Shown piece after piece: positions 34,731-43,470 of a DNA stretch of 46,096 nt. Source of the stretch: Bacillota bacterium (lineage in GTDB: Bacteria; Bacillota; Sulfobacillia; Sulfobacillales; JAIMBI01). The DNA lies in contig JAKADP010000011.1 in NCBI GenBank assembly GCA_021820465.1, positions 1 to 46,096 of the forward strand, written 5' to 3'. Numbering within the stretch: the stretch's first letter is position 1; each line of letters starts with the position of its first letter. A program made the translations under genes and the position numbers. Under the pieces are notes generated by a model that was given only the letters and a program-made list of their open reading frames with translations, searched no databases and had not been told where the DNA came from.

Positions 34731-35798
34731 CTACACGTTGAACCGAAAGTTCACCACGTCGCCATCGGCCATCACGTAATCCCGGCCCTCCATCCGCACC
34801 TGGCCGTGCTCACGCGCCGCCGCCAGCGACCGATGGGCCATCAACGCCTCAAAGGGCACTACTTCGGCCCGAATGAAGCCCCGCTCAATGTCCGAGTGAA
34901 TCTTGCCGGCGGCGGCCCGGGCGGTCGTGCCCACGGCAATGGGCCACGCCCGCACCTCGTCCTCCCCGGCGGTCAAAAAAGACACCAGGCCCAACTGGCG
35001 GTAGATGGCCTGCGCCAGCCGAGCCATGCCGGAGGCTTCGAGGCCCACTTCGGCCAAAAACAGCGCCTGCTCCTCGGGATCCAGCGCCGACAGCTCCCAC
35101 TCGAACTGGCCCGCCATCTCCACGAGCCCCACGCCCTTGCTGGCGGCCAGCGCCAGCAAGGTGTCGCGGCCCGGCCAGCGATGGCTCTTCAGGTCATCGT
35201 CCGACAGGTTCACCACCCACAGCATCGGCTTCAGCGTGAGAAATTGATAGCCTCGCATGCCCGCGGCTTCCTCGGGCGTCAGGGCCGCCTGGTCGAGGCG
35301 CCCCCCATCTTCCAGCACGGCCATGAGGCGCTCCACCAGCGGCAGCTCGGCCCTGGCCTCCGCCGTCACCTTCTTGCCGCTGGTCAGGCGCTCGCGCCGG
35401 CGCTCCAGCAGGTCTAAGTCCGCCAGCGCCAGCTCCAGCTCCATGTCGGCCGCCGCCGCCGCGGGGTCGGCGGGCTCGCCCAGCGGGCTGGGAAATCCCC
35501 GCATGATGTGCACCAGCGCGTCCACCTGCCGCACGTCGGCCAAGAGACGGTTCGGCCCGTCCCCCTCACCCGGTGCCTGCCCGGGGATATCGACAATCTG
35601 AATAGTTGCCGGCGTAACCTTCTTGGGGTGGTACAAATCCGCGAGGGCGCTGAGCCGCTCGTCCGGCACCCGGGCCAGTGCCCGGTGCGACTCCGGGCGC
35701 CCCCCTCCAAATGCCGCCACGGACGCGTTCTGGCCCGTCAGCAGGTTGAATACCGTTGTCTTGCCCGATCCGGGCAGTCCCACCAATCCTACGTCCAC
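34731..35798 (-). CDS. ychF: YchF/OLA1-type GTPase/ATPase with C-terminal TGS domain
   Basis: Ribosome-associated P-loop NTPase of the Obg superfamily, 355 residues. The N-terminal P-loop is GLPGSGKTT (most YchF have GLPNVGKST), the switch II region is VDIPGQAPGEGDG and the base-recognition motif is WVVNLSDDDL. A central helical hairpin (about 120-165) and a C-terminal domain with AGKIHSDIERGFIRAEV and a final DVVNFRFNV complete the family plan. The altered P-loop suggests a sub-branch, but the rest is conserved. It lies between a phosphotransferase gene and hemL. Confidence 0.9.
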   Translation of the reverse strand: MDVGLVGLPGSGKTTVFNLLTGQNASVAAFGGGRPESHRALARVPDERLSALADLYHPKKVTPATIQIVDIPGQAPGEGDGPNRLLADVRQVDALVHIMRGFPSPLGEPADPAAAAADMELELALADLDLLERRRERLTSGKKVTAEARAELPLVERLMAVLEDGGRLDQAALTPEEAAGMRGYQFLTLKPMLWVVNLSDDDLKSHRWPGRDTLLALAASKGVGLVEMAGQFEWELSALDPEEQALFLAEVGLEASGMARLAQAIYRQLGLVSFLTAGEDEVRAWPIAVGTTARAAAGKIHSDIERGFIRAEVVPFEALMAHRSLAAAREHGQVRMEGRDYVMADGDVVNFRFNV

Positions 35799-35834
35799 GT
35801 CGTCCCCCCAGCCGATGGTAGCACGCCCGACGCC

Positions 35835-36650
35835 TCACTCGAGGCGCTTCGCCCAGGCGGCGAGGCCGGCGGCGCCCTCGCCCCCAGGGTCTCCCCTGCT
35901 CAGCGCTCGCAAGACGGCGTACAGGGGCGCCAGCCGCCCGTAAAACGCGGCGGCCGCCTCATCGACGGGTCCCGGGTAGGCTTCGCGGGCGGATGCCGCC
36001 AGCGCTCCAAGCCCGGCAAAGTCCAACATGGGGTCCCCCCAGGTCATATCACCAAAGTCAATGACGGCCACCACGCGGCCGTCGGCCGCGAGCACATGCT
36101 CCGGGGCGAGGTCGCCGTGAATGAGCGTCACCGCTGGGCCCCCGGCGCTCCAGCGGTGCAGGCCGGCGCCATACCACGCGCGGGCGCGGGCTGCCCCGGA
36201 CACCCCGAGCCGCGGCCAAACCCAATGGTCCAGGTGGCGGCCGAGCCGTGCGAATCGACCGCGCCAGGCACGCCGGCGGCGCTCGAGGCGCCCGGCGTCG
36301 GGGGTGATGGCGTGCAGGGCGCCCAAAAACTGGCCAAGCCGGCGGCCCGCGTCGGCGCCCACCGCACGTCCTCCCTCCCCGGGAAGCTTTCGGTATACGC
36401 CGGCCCACGGAGCGCGGCGAACGTACTGCGGCACCAGGAGGGGCAGCCGCGGCGCCAGCCGCTCCAGCATGCGCATCTCCCAGCCCAGGTGCGTGCGGGC
36501 GGCGGGCGTGCGCGGCACCCGCACCAGCCACGCACCATCCACGCTAAACACCTGGCAGTCCCAGCCCGCGTCCGAAAAGGGCGCGACCGTCGCGAACGTC
36601 CAATCGGGCCACGAGCCCCGGCAGGCGGCCGCCACCTCGTCCGGCGTCAT
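35835..36650 (-). CDS. Aminoglycoside-phosphotransferase-fold kinase (APH family)
   Basis: Small-molecule or protein kinase-like phosphotransferase, 271 residues. The Brenner-type catalytic loop is LIHGDLAPEHVL and the metal-binding motif is VIDFGDMTWGDPMLDFA; the N-lobe has WLVRVPR with the likely ATP contacts. The family covers antibiotic kinases, but also choline, homoserine, fructosamine and macrolide kinases, so no substrate is assigned and resistance is not implied. Start ATG 36650 seven bases after GGGAGG. First gene of the aph-ychF-hemL run. Confidence 0.85.
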   Translation of the reverse strand: MTPDEVAAACRGSWPDWTFATVAPFSDAGWDCQVFSVDGAWLVRVPRTPAARTHLGWEMRMLERLAPRLPLLVPQYVRRAPWAGVYRKLPGEGGRAVGADAGRRLGQFLGALHAITPDAGRLERRRRAWRGRFARLGRHLDHWVWPRLGVSGAARARAWYGAGLHRWSAGGPAVTLIHGDLAPEHVLAADGRVVAVIDFGDMTWGDPMLDFAGLGALAASAREAYPGPVDEAAAAFYGRLAPLYAVLRALSRGDPGGEGAAGLAAWAKRLE

Positions 36651-36719
36651 GCGCCACCTCCCGCATTTTCCGCCCACGCAACCGGCGCGCTATGCTGGGG
36701 GCGAAGGGGGGGACGCGCC

Positions 36720-37763
36720 GTGCGCATGAACCTGCCGCCCCCGCCCCCGGGCGCCCACCTCACGCCGCTCCTGCTGTTTTACGCCATCAATTTGGGGGTT
36801 GTCACGCTGGTGGTGCTGGTGGGGGGCCGCTATCTCGTGTGGCTCTGGGAGCATCATCGGTTTCCCGGGCCCCCGTCCCTGCCGATTGCCTCCCGCCGCG
36901 TGCTCACCGTGGGCCTGGGATCGCTATGGCTCCTAGACGCGGTCCTCCAGTTTCAGCCGCTGATGGTGACGCAGTTTCTGTCGGGGATGCTGACACCCCT
37001 CTTGAAGCATCAGCCGGCCGTGATTGCGCAGAGCCTGTCCGTTGGCATGCATCTGTGGGGGCTCTCACCCGTCGTGGCCAATCTGGCGGCCGCCTGGCTG
37101 CAGATGGCCATCGGGTTGCTGATCGTGCTGGGGGGCGAATCGCGGTGGCGACGCGCGGGGCTCTGGCTGTCCTTGGGGTGGGGCTTCGTCGTGTTTGTCG
37201 TGGGCGAAGGGGCCGGGAGCCTGTTTGTCCGCGGCAGCTGGCTGGTCGGAAGCCCGGGCTCCGCGCTGCTGTATGCCGTGATGAGCCTGATGCTGCTGGC
37301 GCCCGTCGCGTGGTGGACGGGCCGAGAGATTGGCGCCGTCTGGTGGCGCGTCATCGGGGGCACGTTTCTGCTGGCGGCCCTGCTGCAAGCCTGGCCGCCC
37401 TCCGGCTGGTGGTCGGGGGCTCTGGGCCGCTACCTGGCGGCCACCGCCGCGCTGCCGCAGCCGTCCGTGATTTCCGCACCCATCCGGCTGTGGTCGGCCG
37501 CAGCCCTCCAGCACCCGGTGCTGTGGAACGGGGCGCTGGTGGCCACTTTTCTTGGCGTGGCGCTCCTGTGGGCCTTCGCGCGGGGCCGCTGGGCGCCCTT
37601 CGCCTGGTGGGCCACCCTCGCCGTCGTGGCGGCAACATGGTGGCTCGGCCAAGACTTCGGCATCTTGGGCGGCATGGGCACGGATCCCAACAGCGGCGCC
37701 GCTCTGCTGCTGCTCCTGGTTGGCTGGGCATATCACGTCGGCCACTTTGGCCACCGCGCATAA
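36720..37763 (+). CDS. Unknown polytopic membrane protein
   Basis: A 347-residue protein with roughly nine or ten hydrophobic segments and many Trp and Gly residues; I do not recognise the family. Visible features are a Pro-rich N-terminus, a first segment FYAINLGVVTLVVLVGG, a loop with QFLSGMLTPLLKHQP, and charged turns between later helices. No cofactor motif is obvious. The GTG at 36720 lies seven bases after a G-run (GGGGGG); the ATG at 36726 is an alternative. TATGCT at 36691-36696 may be its -10. A separate small membrane gene follows 64 bp downstream. Confidence 0.78.
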   Translation: MRMNLPPPPPGAHLTPLLLFYAINLGVVTLVVLVGGRYLVWLWEHHRFPGPPSLPIASRRVLTVGLGSLWLLDAVLQFQPLMVTQFLSGMLTPLLKHQPAVIAQSLSVGMHLWGLSPVVANLAAAWLQMAIGLLIVLGGESRWRRAGLWLSLGWGFVVFVVGEGAGSLFVRGSWLVGSPGSALLYAVMSLMLLAPVAWWTGREIGAVWWRVIGGTFLLAALLQAWPPSGWWSGALGRYLAATAALPQPSVISAPIRLWSAAALQHPVLWNGALVATFLGVALLWAFARGRWAPFAWWATLAVVAATWWLGQDFGILGGMGTDPNSGAALLLLLVGWAYHVGHFGHRA

Positions 37764-37827
37764 CCGCCGGGCCGCCCCGCATCCTAAGACCTAGCGCCAA
37801 CGAAAAACTGGGGGAGGGGGCCCGGCT

Positions 37828-37998
37828 GTGTTGCTCACCATTGGCATCGTGCTGGTGCTCATCTGGCTTGTGGGTGCGGTGATTTTTCATGTGGTGGCGA
37901 GTTTGATGTACGCGGTCTTGGTGGCGGGCTTGATTCTCATCGTGTGGCACTGGGTGAGCCGCGCCATGCACCGCCCGAAGCCCACATCCAAGTCCTAA
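37828..37998 (+). CDS. Small lmo0937-like membrane protein
   Basis: A 56-residue protein with two hydrophobic helices separated by a short Val-Ala-Ser turn and a basic tail (RAMHRPKPTSKS). It starts GTG-TTG-CTC at 37828, seven bases after GGGGAGGGGG. It resembles the lmo0937 family of tiny membrane proteins common in Bacilli, whose function is unknown. Confidence 0.75.
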   Translation: MLLTIGIVLVLIWLVGAVIFHVVASLMYAVLVAGLILIVWHWVSRAMHRPKPTSKS

Positions 37999-38335
37999 CC
38001 TCGCCCTGGCCCCGGCCCATGTGCCCGCGTCGATGGCCTCGCCATGCCGGACGGGGCGGTCGCTCGTCGAGGTATGATGGCGAGCCGGAGGGGAGGAACT
38101 GTGCCGCCGGGGCAGCGCCCTCCGGCGGCTCAGCCGCTGGCGCGTCCGCCCGGCCATCTTGGTGCCGGACGTCCGTCGCGGTATGCTGGGCGGGATCGGT
38201 CGACCAACAGTGCCTCGTGGCGGGCATTCCCCTCACGGCGCACGTGGCGGCCGCGGTGCGTCCTGACTTCGTGCGGACCACAGCCTCGCCGACCGCCCCA
38301 CCCCCCATCCGCGTTCCGGAAAGGAGCCCCGTGGC
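37999..38335. other. 337-bp intergenic region with two copies of a promoter-like motif
   Basis: No convincing gene. Two imperfect repeats share TGCCGGACG followed by CGTCG-GGTATG-TGG, giving TATGAT at 38073-38078 and TATGCT at 38182-38187. These could be -10 boxes upstream of the MFS gene. No good -35 boxes are seen. The Arg/Pro-rich open frames here look like GC-rich noise. Confidence 0.4.
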
Positions 38336-39544
38336 ATGACCATCCCGGCCCCATCCATCTCCCGATCGGCCAAGCAGGTGGCTGCCATCGGGTGGGTATT
38401 TAACATAGGGTATCTGATGCTGTCCTTCGCCATTCCGCTCTATGCCGCCAGTCGGCACTTCCCCATCTTTACGATCGCTCTTCTGACGGCGCTGCCGGGG
38501 GTGTTTCTCGTGCTGCAGCGCGTGCTTAGTGGGCCGCTGACGGCCGTGTTTGGGGAAGTGCGCATCCTGAGGGTGTCCCTCGGGCTCGCCGTGTTGGCCG
38601 GCTTAGCCCCGTGGGTGGGCTACACGAGCGTGGTGGGGCTGGTCGCCGCCCAGGTTTTCAGCGGCGCCATGCGCGGGCTCTTCTGGACTTCCGCCCAGTC
38701 TTACATCACGCGGCTCCCCGGCGACATCGCCACCCGCCTTGGGCATTTTACCGGCGGAGCCAACCTGGGCGGCCTCATCGGCATCGTGATCACTGGGCCC
38801 CTGGTCGGGTTGGTGGGCTATCGCGCGATCTTTGGTGTCATCGCCGGCGTCCAGCTCACCGCCCTCGCCCTCACCACCGGCTTGGTGTCCCTGGCGGCCG
38901 ACCGCCGCCATGATCAGGTGCTGCCAGCGCTGCGCCGCCTGCCGTCGCTATTCCGGTATTCGACCGTGTGGGTGGCGGGGGGCATCGCCCTGCTGGCCGC
39001 GATCCCAGGGGCGCTGGTCCAGTCGTTTTATCCGCTGTGGGTGCTGCACCTCACGCACTCCACGACCACAGCAAGCCTGGTGACTGCGCTGCGGAATGTC
39101 GGCACGATCCTGGGGAGCTTTTCGGCAGGCCGCTTGCTGCGCTGGACCGGTCAGCGCACGGGGGTCCTCATTGGCGTCGGGGGCATGGCGGCGGGGATTT
39201 TCCTGACGGGAGCCACCACCACGTCCTGGGTGGTCGCGGCTGCCTTGATGGCGACCGGATTTTTGTCGGCCCCCGTGGCCGTCCTGTATCTGACGTTGGT
39301 CGTGGGCGCCGTGGCAGACGCGGACCGGGCATCGGCCATCGCCCTGGTCAACGTCTTTTGGTCTGCCGCCATGCTCCTGGTGCCCCTAATATTTGGTGTG
39401 GTGACCCAGGCGAGCGGGATGGGCCCGGCCTTCCAGTGGCTGGGCGTGGGACTCAGCTGCACCCTCGTCCCGCTGGCCAGTGCGCGCGTGTGGTCGCACG
39501 TCTCCAGGGAGCGTACCGCTGCGGTGGCTGCGCCCCCCGCGTAA
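38336..39544 (+). CDS. MFS transporter
   Basis: Secondary transporter of 402 residues with twelve predicted membrane helices in two six-helix halves. The loop between helices 2 and 3 reads RVLSGPLTAVFGEVRILR, a version of the MFS signature (GxLaDrxGrk-like). Substrate cannot be inferred; the general look is of a drug or small-metabolite exporter. Start ATG 38336, nine bases after AAAGGAG. It converges on paaD with 48 bp between stop codons. Confidence 0.87.
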   Translation: MTIPAPSISRSAKQVAAIGWVFNIGYLMLSFAIPLYAASRHFPIFTIALLTALPGVFLVLQRVLSGPLTAVFGEVRILRVSLGLAVLAGLAPWVGYTSVVGLVAAQVFSGAMRGLFWTSAQSYITRLPGDIATRLGHFTGGANLGGLIGIVITGPLVGLVGYRAIFGVIAGVQLTALALTTGLVSLAADRRHDQVLPALRRLPSLFRYSTVWVAGGIALLAAIPGALVQSFYPLWVLHLTHSTTTASLVTALRNVGTILGSFSAGRLLRWTGQRTGVLIGVGGMAAGIFLTGATTTSWVVAAALMATGFLSAPVAVLYLTLVVGAVADADRASAIALVNVFWSAAMLLVPLIFGVVTQASGMGPAFQWLGVGLSCTLVPLASARVWSHVSRERTAAVAAPPA

Positions 39545-39592
39545 GCCGTGCCCAGCGCCGGGGAGGGGCATGGCGGCCGCCCAGCCGCCCCC

Positions 39593-40102
39593 TCAAACCG
39601 GCTTCATGGCTTCAAAGGGGTTTCGGCACGCGCGGCAGTAGTAGAGGGACCGGCATGCCGTAGGGCCAAACACCCCTTCCGACACGGTGTCCGCGGAGCC
39701 GCACCACGGGCACGCGACGTGGGGCATTTCCGTCATGATGCTGTCGGCGGCGGGCGGCGGCGGCGCGATGCCCCGCGACAGGAGTGCCCGATGGCAGGAC
39801 GGCGCCACCCGGTCGGAGGTCCAGGGCACGGCCGCGCTGTACTCCACCATGATCGCATCGGGCACAAGGCCCGTGGCCCGGCTGACCTGGCTGACCACAT
39901 TGGCCCGCATGACGTCCAGCGCTGGACAGCCGACAAACGTGGGCAGGAGGGTGATGTGAACGTGGTCCCGCTCCACCTCGACGGCATGCACCATCCCCAG
40001 GGCGGCAATGCTCACCCCGGGCATCTCGGGGTCCATCACCTGGGCCAGAGCCGCCACGACCTGCCGCGCCCGGGGCTCGCGCGGCGCCGCGGCGGCTACC
40101 AT
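39593..40102 (-). CDS. paaD: Phenylacetyl-CoA epoxidase subunit PaaD (iron-sulfur assembly-like)
   Basis: A 169-residue protein with an N-terminal MIP18/SufT-like domain (VMDPEMPGVSIAALGMV) and a C-terminal zinc-ribbon-like end carrying CPWCGSADT and CRSLYYCRAC. PaaD is needed for maturation of the PaaABCE epoxidase rather than catalysis. It overlaps paaC by seven bases and is the last gene of the operon. Confidence 0.92.
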   Translation of the reverse strand: MVAAAAPREPRARQVVAALAQVMDPEMPGVSIAALGMVHAVEVERDHVHITLLPTFVGCPALDVMRANVVSQVSRATGLVPDAIMVEYSAAVPWTSDRVAPSCHRALLSRGIAPPPPAADSIMTEMPHVACPWCGSADTVSEGVFGPTACRSLYYCRACRNPFEAMKPV

Positions 40103-40884
40103 GACGCCCCCGGGCTGGACCGGTACACCTCACCGAGGTCGCGCAGCATCCGGGTCAAATCCTGCGTGTGTTCGCCGTGGCGGCCGTTGAGCGCTCCCCC
40201 CAGAGGCGGCAGGGACCAGCCCAAGGGGTCGAGGGCCAAGACCACATGAGCTCGCCAGTCATCGGCCAGATGCGACGCGTCCGGCAGGAGTCCGAGCGCC
40301 TCCATCTCGACCGCCATCGGACCGGCGCTGGCCAAGTCGGCGGCATCCGCGGCGGCCCGATCCAGCGCCAGCTGGAGCCGCCCCGCGTACTGGGGTCCAC
40401 TCCGGGCGATGTCACGAAGCCACATGGCATGATGCTGCGTGTGGTAACGCTCCTCCCGCCGAATCTTGGCCGCAGCGTCCGCCAGCGGCCGGTGCGCGGA
40501 CTGCACCACGCGATCCAATCGCACCCGTTCGAGCATGTCGTAGAGAAAGTGCCGCGCGAGCGCGTACGCCCAGTCGAAGTGCGGTGCCTCTCGGTAGGTT
40601 CCGGGGCCGTTGGGCCGCTCCAGCATCACGCTGTTGCGCCGCGCCATCGCAGGACGCAGATGCGCGAGGTCGTCCCGATCGCCGCCCTGAACGGCCGCCA
40701 AGAGGCCGAAGTACGTGGCCGCGTGCCCCATCTCGTCCTGGGCAATCGACGAGAAGGCCACGTCTTCCTCCAAGTGGGGAGCGAGGCCCAGCCACTCGCC
40801 CGCCCGCGTGGCCACCACCAAGTCGTCGTCCGCCAACTGCATCAAAAGCTCCGCCAGTGCCCGGTGGTACCTGTCCGCTTCCAC
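40096..40884 (-). CDS. paaC: Phenylacetyl-CoA epoxidase structural subunit PaaC
   Basis: Ferritin-fold partner of PaaA, 262 residues. SSIAQDEMGHAATY and REERYHTQHHAMW occupy the di-iron helix positions, though in this family PaaC is structural. GTG start at 40884 behind GGGAGGGGG. It follows paaB by 31 bp. Confidence 0.93.
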   Translation of the reverse strand: MEADRYHRALAELLMQLADDDLVVATRAGEWLGLAPHLEEDVAFSSIAQDEMGHAATYFGLLAAVQGGDRDDLAHLRPAMARRNSVMLERPNGPGTYREAPHFDWAYALARHFLYDMLERVRLDRVVQSAHRPLADAAAKIRREERYHTQHHAMWLRDIARSGPQYAGRLQLALDRAAADAADLASAGPMAVEMEALGLLPDASHLADDWRAHVVLALDPLGWSLPPLGGALNGRHGEHTQDLTRMLRDLGEVYRSSPGASW

Positions 40885-40915
40885 GTGCCAATCCCCCTCC
40901 CGTTCCCGCTGGGCG

Positions 40916-41254
40916 CTAAGCCATGGTGTCGGGCGTCATCGCCTGCTGATGGTACTGCCGCCACTTGCCCACGAGATATTGGTAGTCGGACACCTCCCGG
41001 TAGGTCTTGGGCAGGCGAAACCATTCATCCGCCCCGCCCGCCCGGGCAATAGCCTCACGCGGCACCACCCACAGGTCAAAAATCTCGCGGCGGCGCAGGA
41101 AGTTTTCCCGCGCCAGCATGAGGGCCATCGCCGGCGACCCGGCCAGCAGGCTGGCCTGCCACTCCATTGCCCCCCGCTCGCTGGTTTGGGCGAACACCTC
41201 GTAAGCCCCCAGCACCGGCTCGCCCGCCCTCGCCTGGGATGCCTCAGTCGCCAT
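40916..41254 (-). CDS. paaB: Phenylacetyl-CoA epoxidase subunit PaaB
   Basis: Small bridging subunit of 112 residues. YEVFAQTSERGAMEWQASLLA and ARENFLRRREIFDLWVVPRE are close to the family pattern (each is shown only in part in known relatives). It starts one base after the paaA stop codon. It links PaaAC heterodimers in the complex. Confidence 0.94.
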   Translation of the reverse strand: MATEASQARAGEPVLGAYEVFAQTSERGAMEWQASLLAGSPAMALMLARENFLRRREIFDLWVVPREAIARAGGADEWFRLPKTYREVSDYQYLVGKWRQYHQQAMTPDTMA

Positions 41255-41255
41255 C

Positions 41256-42200
41256 TCACACCGCCTTTCGGGTGGCCGCCATCACGTCGCGCACCCACTG
41301 CCCCTCGGCATACGAGGTGCGCCGCAGGTTCAGCCGCGCAGCGGACCGCGGGCCATGATTTGCGATGATGGCGCGCCACTGCTGCCAGTCCGGCTGCTGG
41401 TAGGTCCACGCCTTGGTGTCCGGGTCCTGCTGCAGGGTGGGGTCGGGGATGATAAAGCCCAGCGACCGGATGCGAGGCACGTACTTGCTGAGATAGCGCT
41501 GGCGCAGCTCTTCGTTGGTTTTGCTGCGGATCCGAAAGCGCAGGGTGGCCGCCTGATGCGACAGGGCCGCCCCATCTTCCGGCGGGCCGAAAAACATCAT
41601 CAACGCCGGCCACCAGCGGGTCAGGGCCTCCTGAAACATGGCCCGCTGGCCGGCGGTGCCCTCAGCCAACGCCATGCAGATGCTTTCGCCGTGCTGGATA
41701 TGAAAAGCCTCTTCTTCCACAATTCGGCGGAGGGCCCGCGTGTACGGCGCATACGACCCTCCCAGCAGCATGCCCTGCGTGATAATGGCGGCGCCATCCA
41801 CCAGCCAGCCAATGAGGCCCGCGTCGGCCCACGTCGGCACCGGCAGATGAAACACATTGTGGAACTTCTGGCGGCCGGCAAACAGGTCCTCCATGATGTG
41901 CTCGCGATTCTCCCCGCGCGGCGCCATGAGGTCTTCAGCCACGCGGATGAGGAGCTGGCCATGGCCGGCCTCGTCCTGCACCTTGGCCATGAGGGCCAGC
42001 TTGCGGTACAGCGTGGGGGCGCGGGGCACCCACTCCTTCTCCGGCAGGGTTCCCATGATTTCGCTGACGGCATGCAGCCGAATGAGCCGCACCAGCTCGG
42101 CGCGATATGCATCGGGCATCCAGTCGTCCGCTTCGACCAGGTGTCCGCCATCAAGGCGCTCGAGAAATTCCTGCGTGCGCGCCTCCCCGTCTGGGTTCAT
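41256..42200 (-). CDS. paaA: Phenylacetyl-CoA 1,2-epoxidase catalytic subunit PaaA
   Basis: Di-iron monooxygenase subunit that epoxidises the ring of phenylacetyl-CoA. The 314-residue protein has the carboxylate/His ligand motifs AKVQDEAGHGQ and RIVEEEAFHIQHGE, plus TLPEKEWVPRAPTL near residue 52. Start ATG 42200 behind GAGGGGGG. First gene of paaABCD; the reductase gene paaE and the CoA ligase paaK are not in the window. Confidence 0.95.
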   Translation of the reverse strand: MNPDGEARTQEFLERLDGGHLVEADDWMPDAYRAELVRLIRLHAVSEIMGTLPEKEWVPRAPTLYRKLALMAKVQDEAGHGQLLIRVAEDLMAPRGENREHIMEDLFAGRQKFHNVFHLPVPTWADAGLIGWLVDGAAIITQGMLLGGSYAPYTRALRRIVEEEAFHIQHGESICMALAEGTAGQRAMFQEALTRWWPALMMFFGPPEDGAALSHQAATLRFRIRSKTNEELRQRYLSKYVPRIRSLGFIIPDPTLQQDPDTKAWTYQQPDWQQWRAIIANHGPRSAARLNLRRTSYAEGQWVRDVMAATRKAV

Positions 42201-42470
42201 CCAAGCCCCCCTCGCCCCCAGTGAACCGCTCCGGTGCTCCCACCGGTACGGTCGCTGGGCGCGACGTGGAAGAGCCGGTTGGCCCGGGCCACTGACCCAA
42301 GAGACCCCGCGCCCGCGCGACCGATGGCCCCTCTCTTGGCTTGGACCGGCGGCAAGTGTGCCCTGGCGCTGAGTGGACAGCGCAGGAGCGCTTGACCCGC
42401 CGCGGACTCCCGCAGGACGGGCGGCGCCGGGACAGGACCGATAACCACGCGGCAGGCCGATGGGGTCACG
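42201..42470. other. 270-bp divergent region between paaA and the nitrilase remnant
   Basis: No gene or clear sigma-A promoter was found. Codons before 42471 read in frame with the nitrilase (DGVTVVQND-), so the original gene start was probably upstream, with no good start codon left. Confidence 0.35.
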
Positions 42471-43391
42471 GTGGTTCAGAATGATTCAGTGCTCAGGGAC
42501 TTGGAGCAAAGTGTCAGCCGGGCGATTGCACGGCTGGCCGAGGCCGTAGGCCACGGTGCCGAGCTGGTGGTGTTTCCGGAGGCGTTTTTGTCAGGCTGGC
42601 CCCGCGGATTGGGATTTGGCGCCGGCGGCGGCAGGAGGGCGGCCTCGACTGGGCCCGGGATTGGCGGTCTGCGGTGGCGTGGCCCTCGCGCGCGATGGAC
42701 CTCCTCGCGGCCGCCATCGCGGAGGCGCACGCCTACGTGATCCTCGGCATCATCGAACGGGCCGACCAGGGGGGCCAAGGCACGCTCTACGGCACCACCA
42801 TGTATTTCGGACCAGACGGCCAGCTGCTGGGCCGACACCGTAAGTTGAAGCGACCGGATCCGAGCGGCTCATTTGGGGCGACGGCGACGGCAGCACGCTC
42901 ACCGTGGTTGACACCCCGCATGGCCCCGTCGGGGGGCGCATCTGTTGGGAAAACGACATGCCGCTAGCCCGCGCCGCCATGGATGACCAAGGCGTGTCGC
43001 TCTATGTGGCGCCGACGGCCGACGACCGCGACACCTGGCAGGCCACGCTCCAGCACATCGCGTGCGAGGCGCGCTGCTTCGTCTTGGGGGCCAGTCAGTA
43101 TGTCACCAAGGGCATGTACCCGAGCGACCTGGCGTGTGCGGCCGACCTTGCCGATGCGCCAGAGGAACTGCGCGGGGGTGGCAGCGCCATCATCGGCCCC
43201 TTGGGGCAGTACGTCCGCTGCCCCCTTTCCCATGAGGCCGGCATGAGGCCGGCGTGCTGGTGGCCACGCTGGACCTGACCGAGCTGGAGCAGGCGCGCTT
43301 TGACTTTGACGTCACGGGCCACTACGCGCGGCCCGACGTCTTCACGCTCCACGTGAACGAGCAGCCACGCCACAGCGTCGTTCGCCACTAA
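42471..43391 (+). pseudogene. Nitrilase-family gene broken by three frameshifts
   Basis: A carbon-nitrogen hydrolase reading in four successive frames. Frame A holds GHGAELVVFPEAFLSGWPRG with the catalytic Glu. Frame B (from about 42632) holds ARDWRSAVAWPS, YVILGIIERA and GRHRKLK with the catalytic Lys. Frame C (from about 42862) holds [19 protein letters not shown] and [16 protein letters not shown] with the nucleophile Cys. The last frame gives [30 protein letters not shown]. The third break is an exact 11-bp tandem duplication. All three active-site residues survive, so decay is recent. Its neighbour paaABCD suggests a former arylacetonitrile hydrolase; that role is inferred. Confidence 0.88.
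43232..43253 (+). repeat. 11-bp tandem duplication that breaks the nitrilase frame
   Basis: ATGAGGCCGGC occurs twice back to back (43232-43242 and 43243-43253). Removing one copy restores the reading frame through HEAG into [11 protein letters not shown]. Confidence 0.95.
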
Positions 43392-43470
43392 CCTTTCCCG
43401 TCCCGCCCACGTTCCGGCGCCGGCTAGCCCACAGACGGCTGGCGGCAGCGGGGCCAAGCTCTCGCGCCCC

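Noticed and set aside
35835-36650. Antibiotic-resistance aminoglycoside kinase
   Set aside because: Only the general fold and catalytic loop are seen; the gene sits with ychF and hemL, and the family has many metabolic members.
38044-38403. 119-codon Arg/Pro-rich frame before the MFS gene
   Set aside because: Low-complexity composition, overlap with the MFS start, and no recognisable domain; most likely non-coding.
39545-39592. Terminator between the MFS gene and paaD
   Set aside because: GGGGC...GCCCC pairing exists but with a bulge, mispaired middle and no T-tract; too weak to report as a feature.
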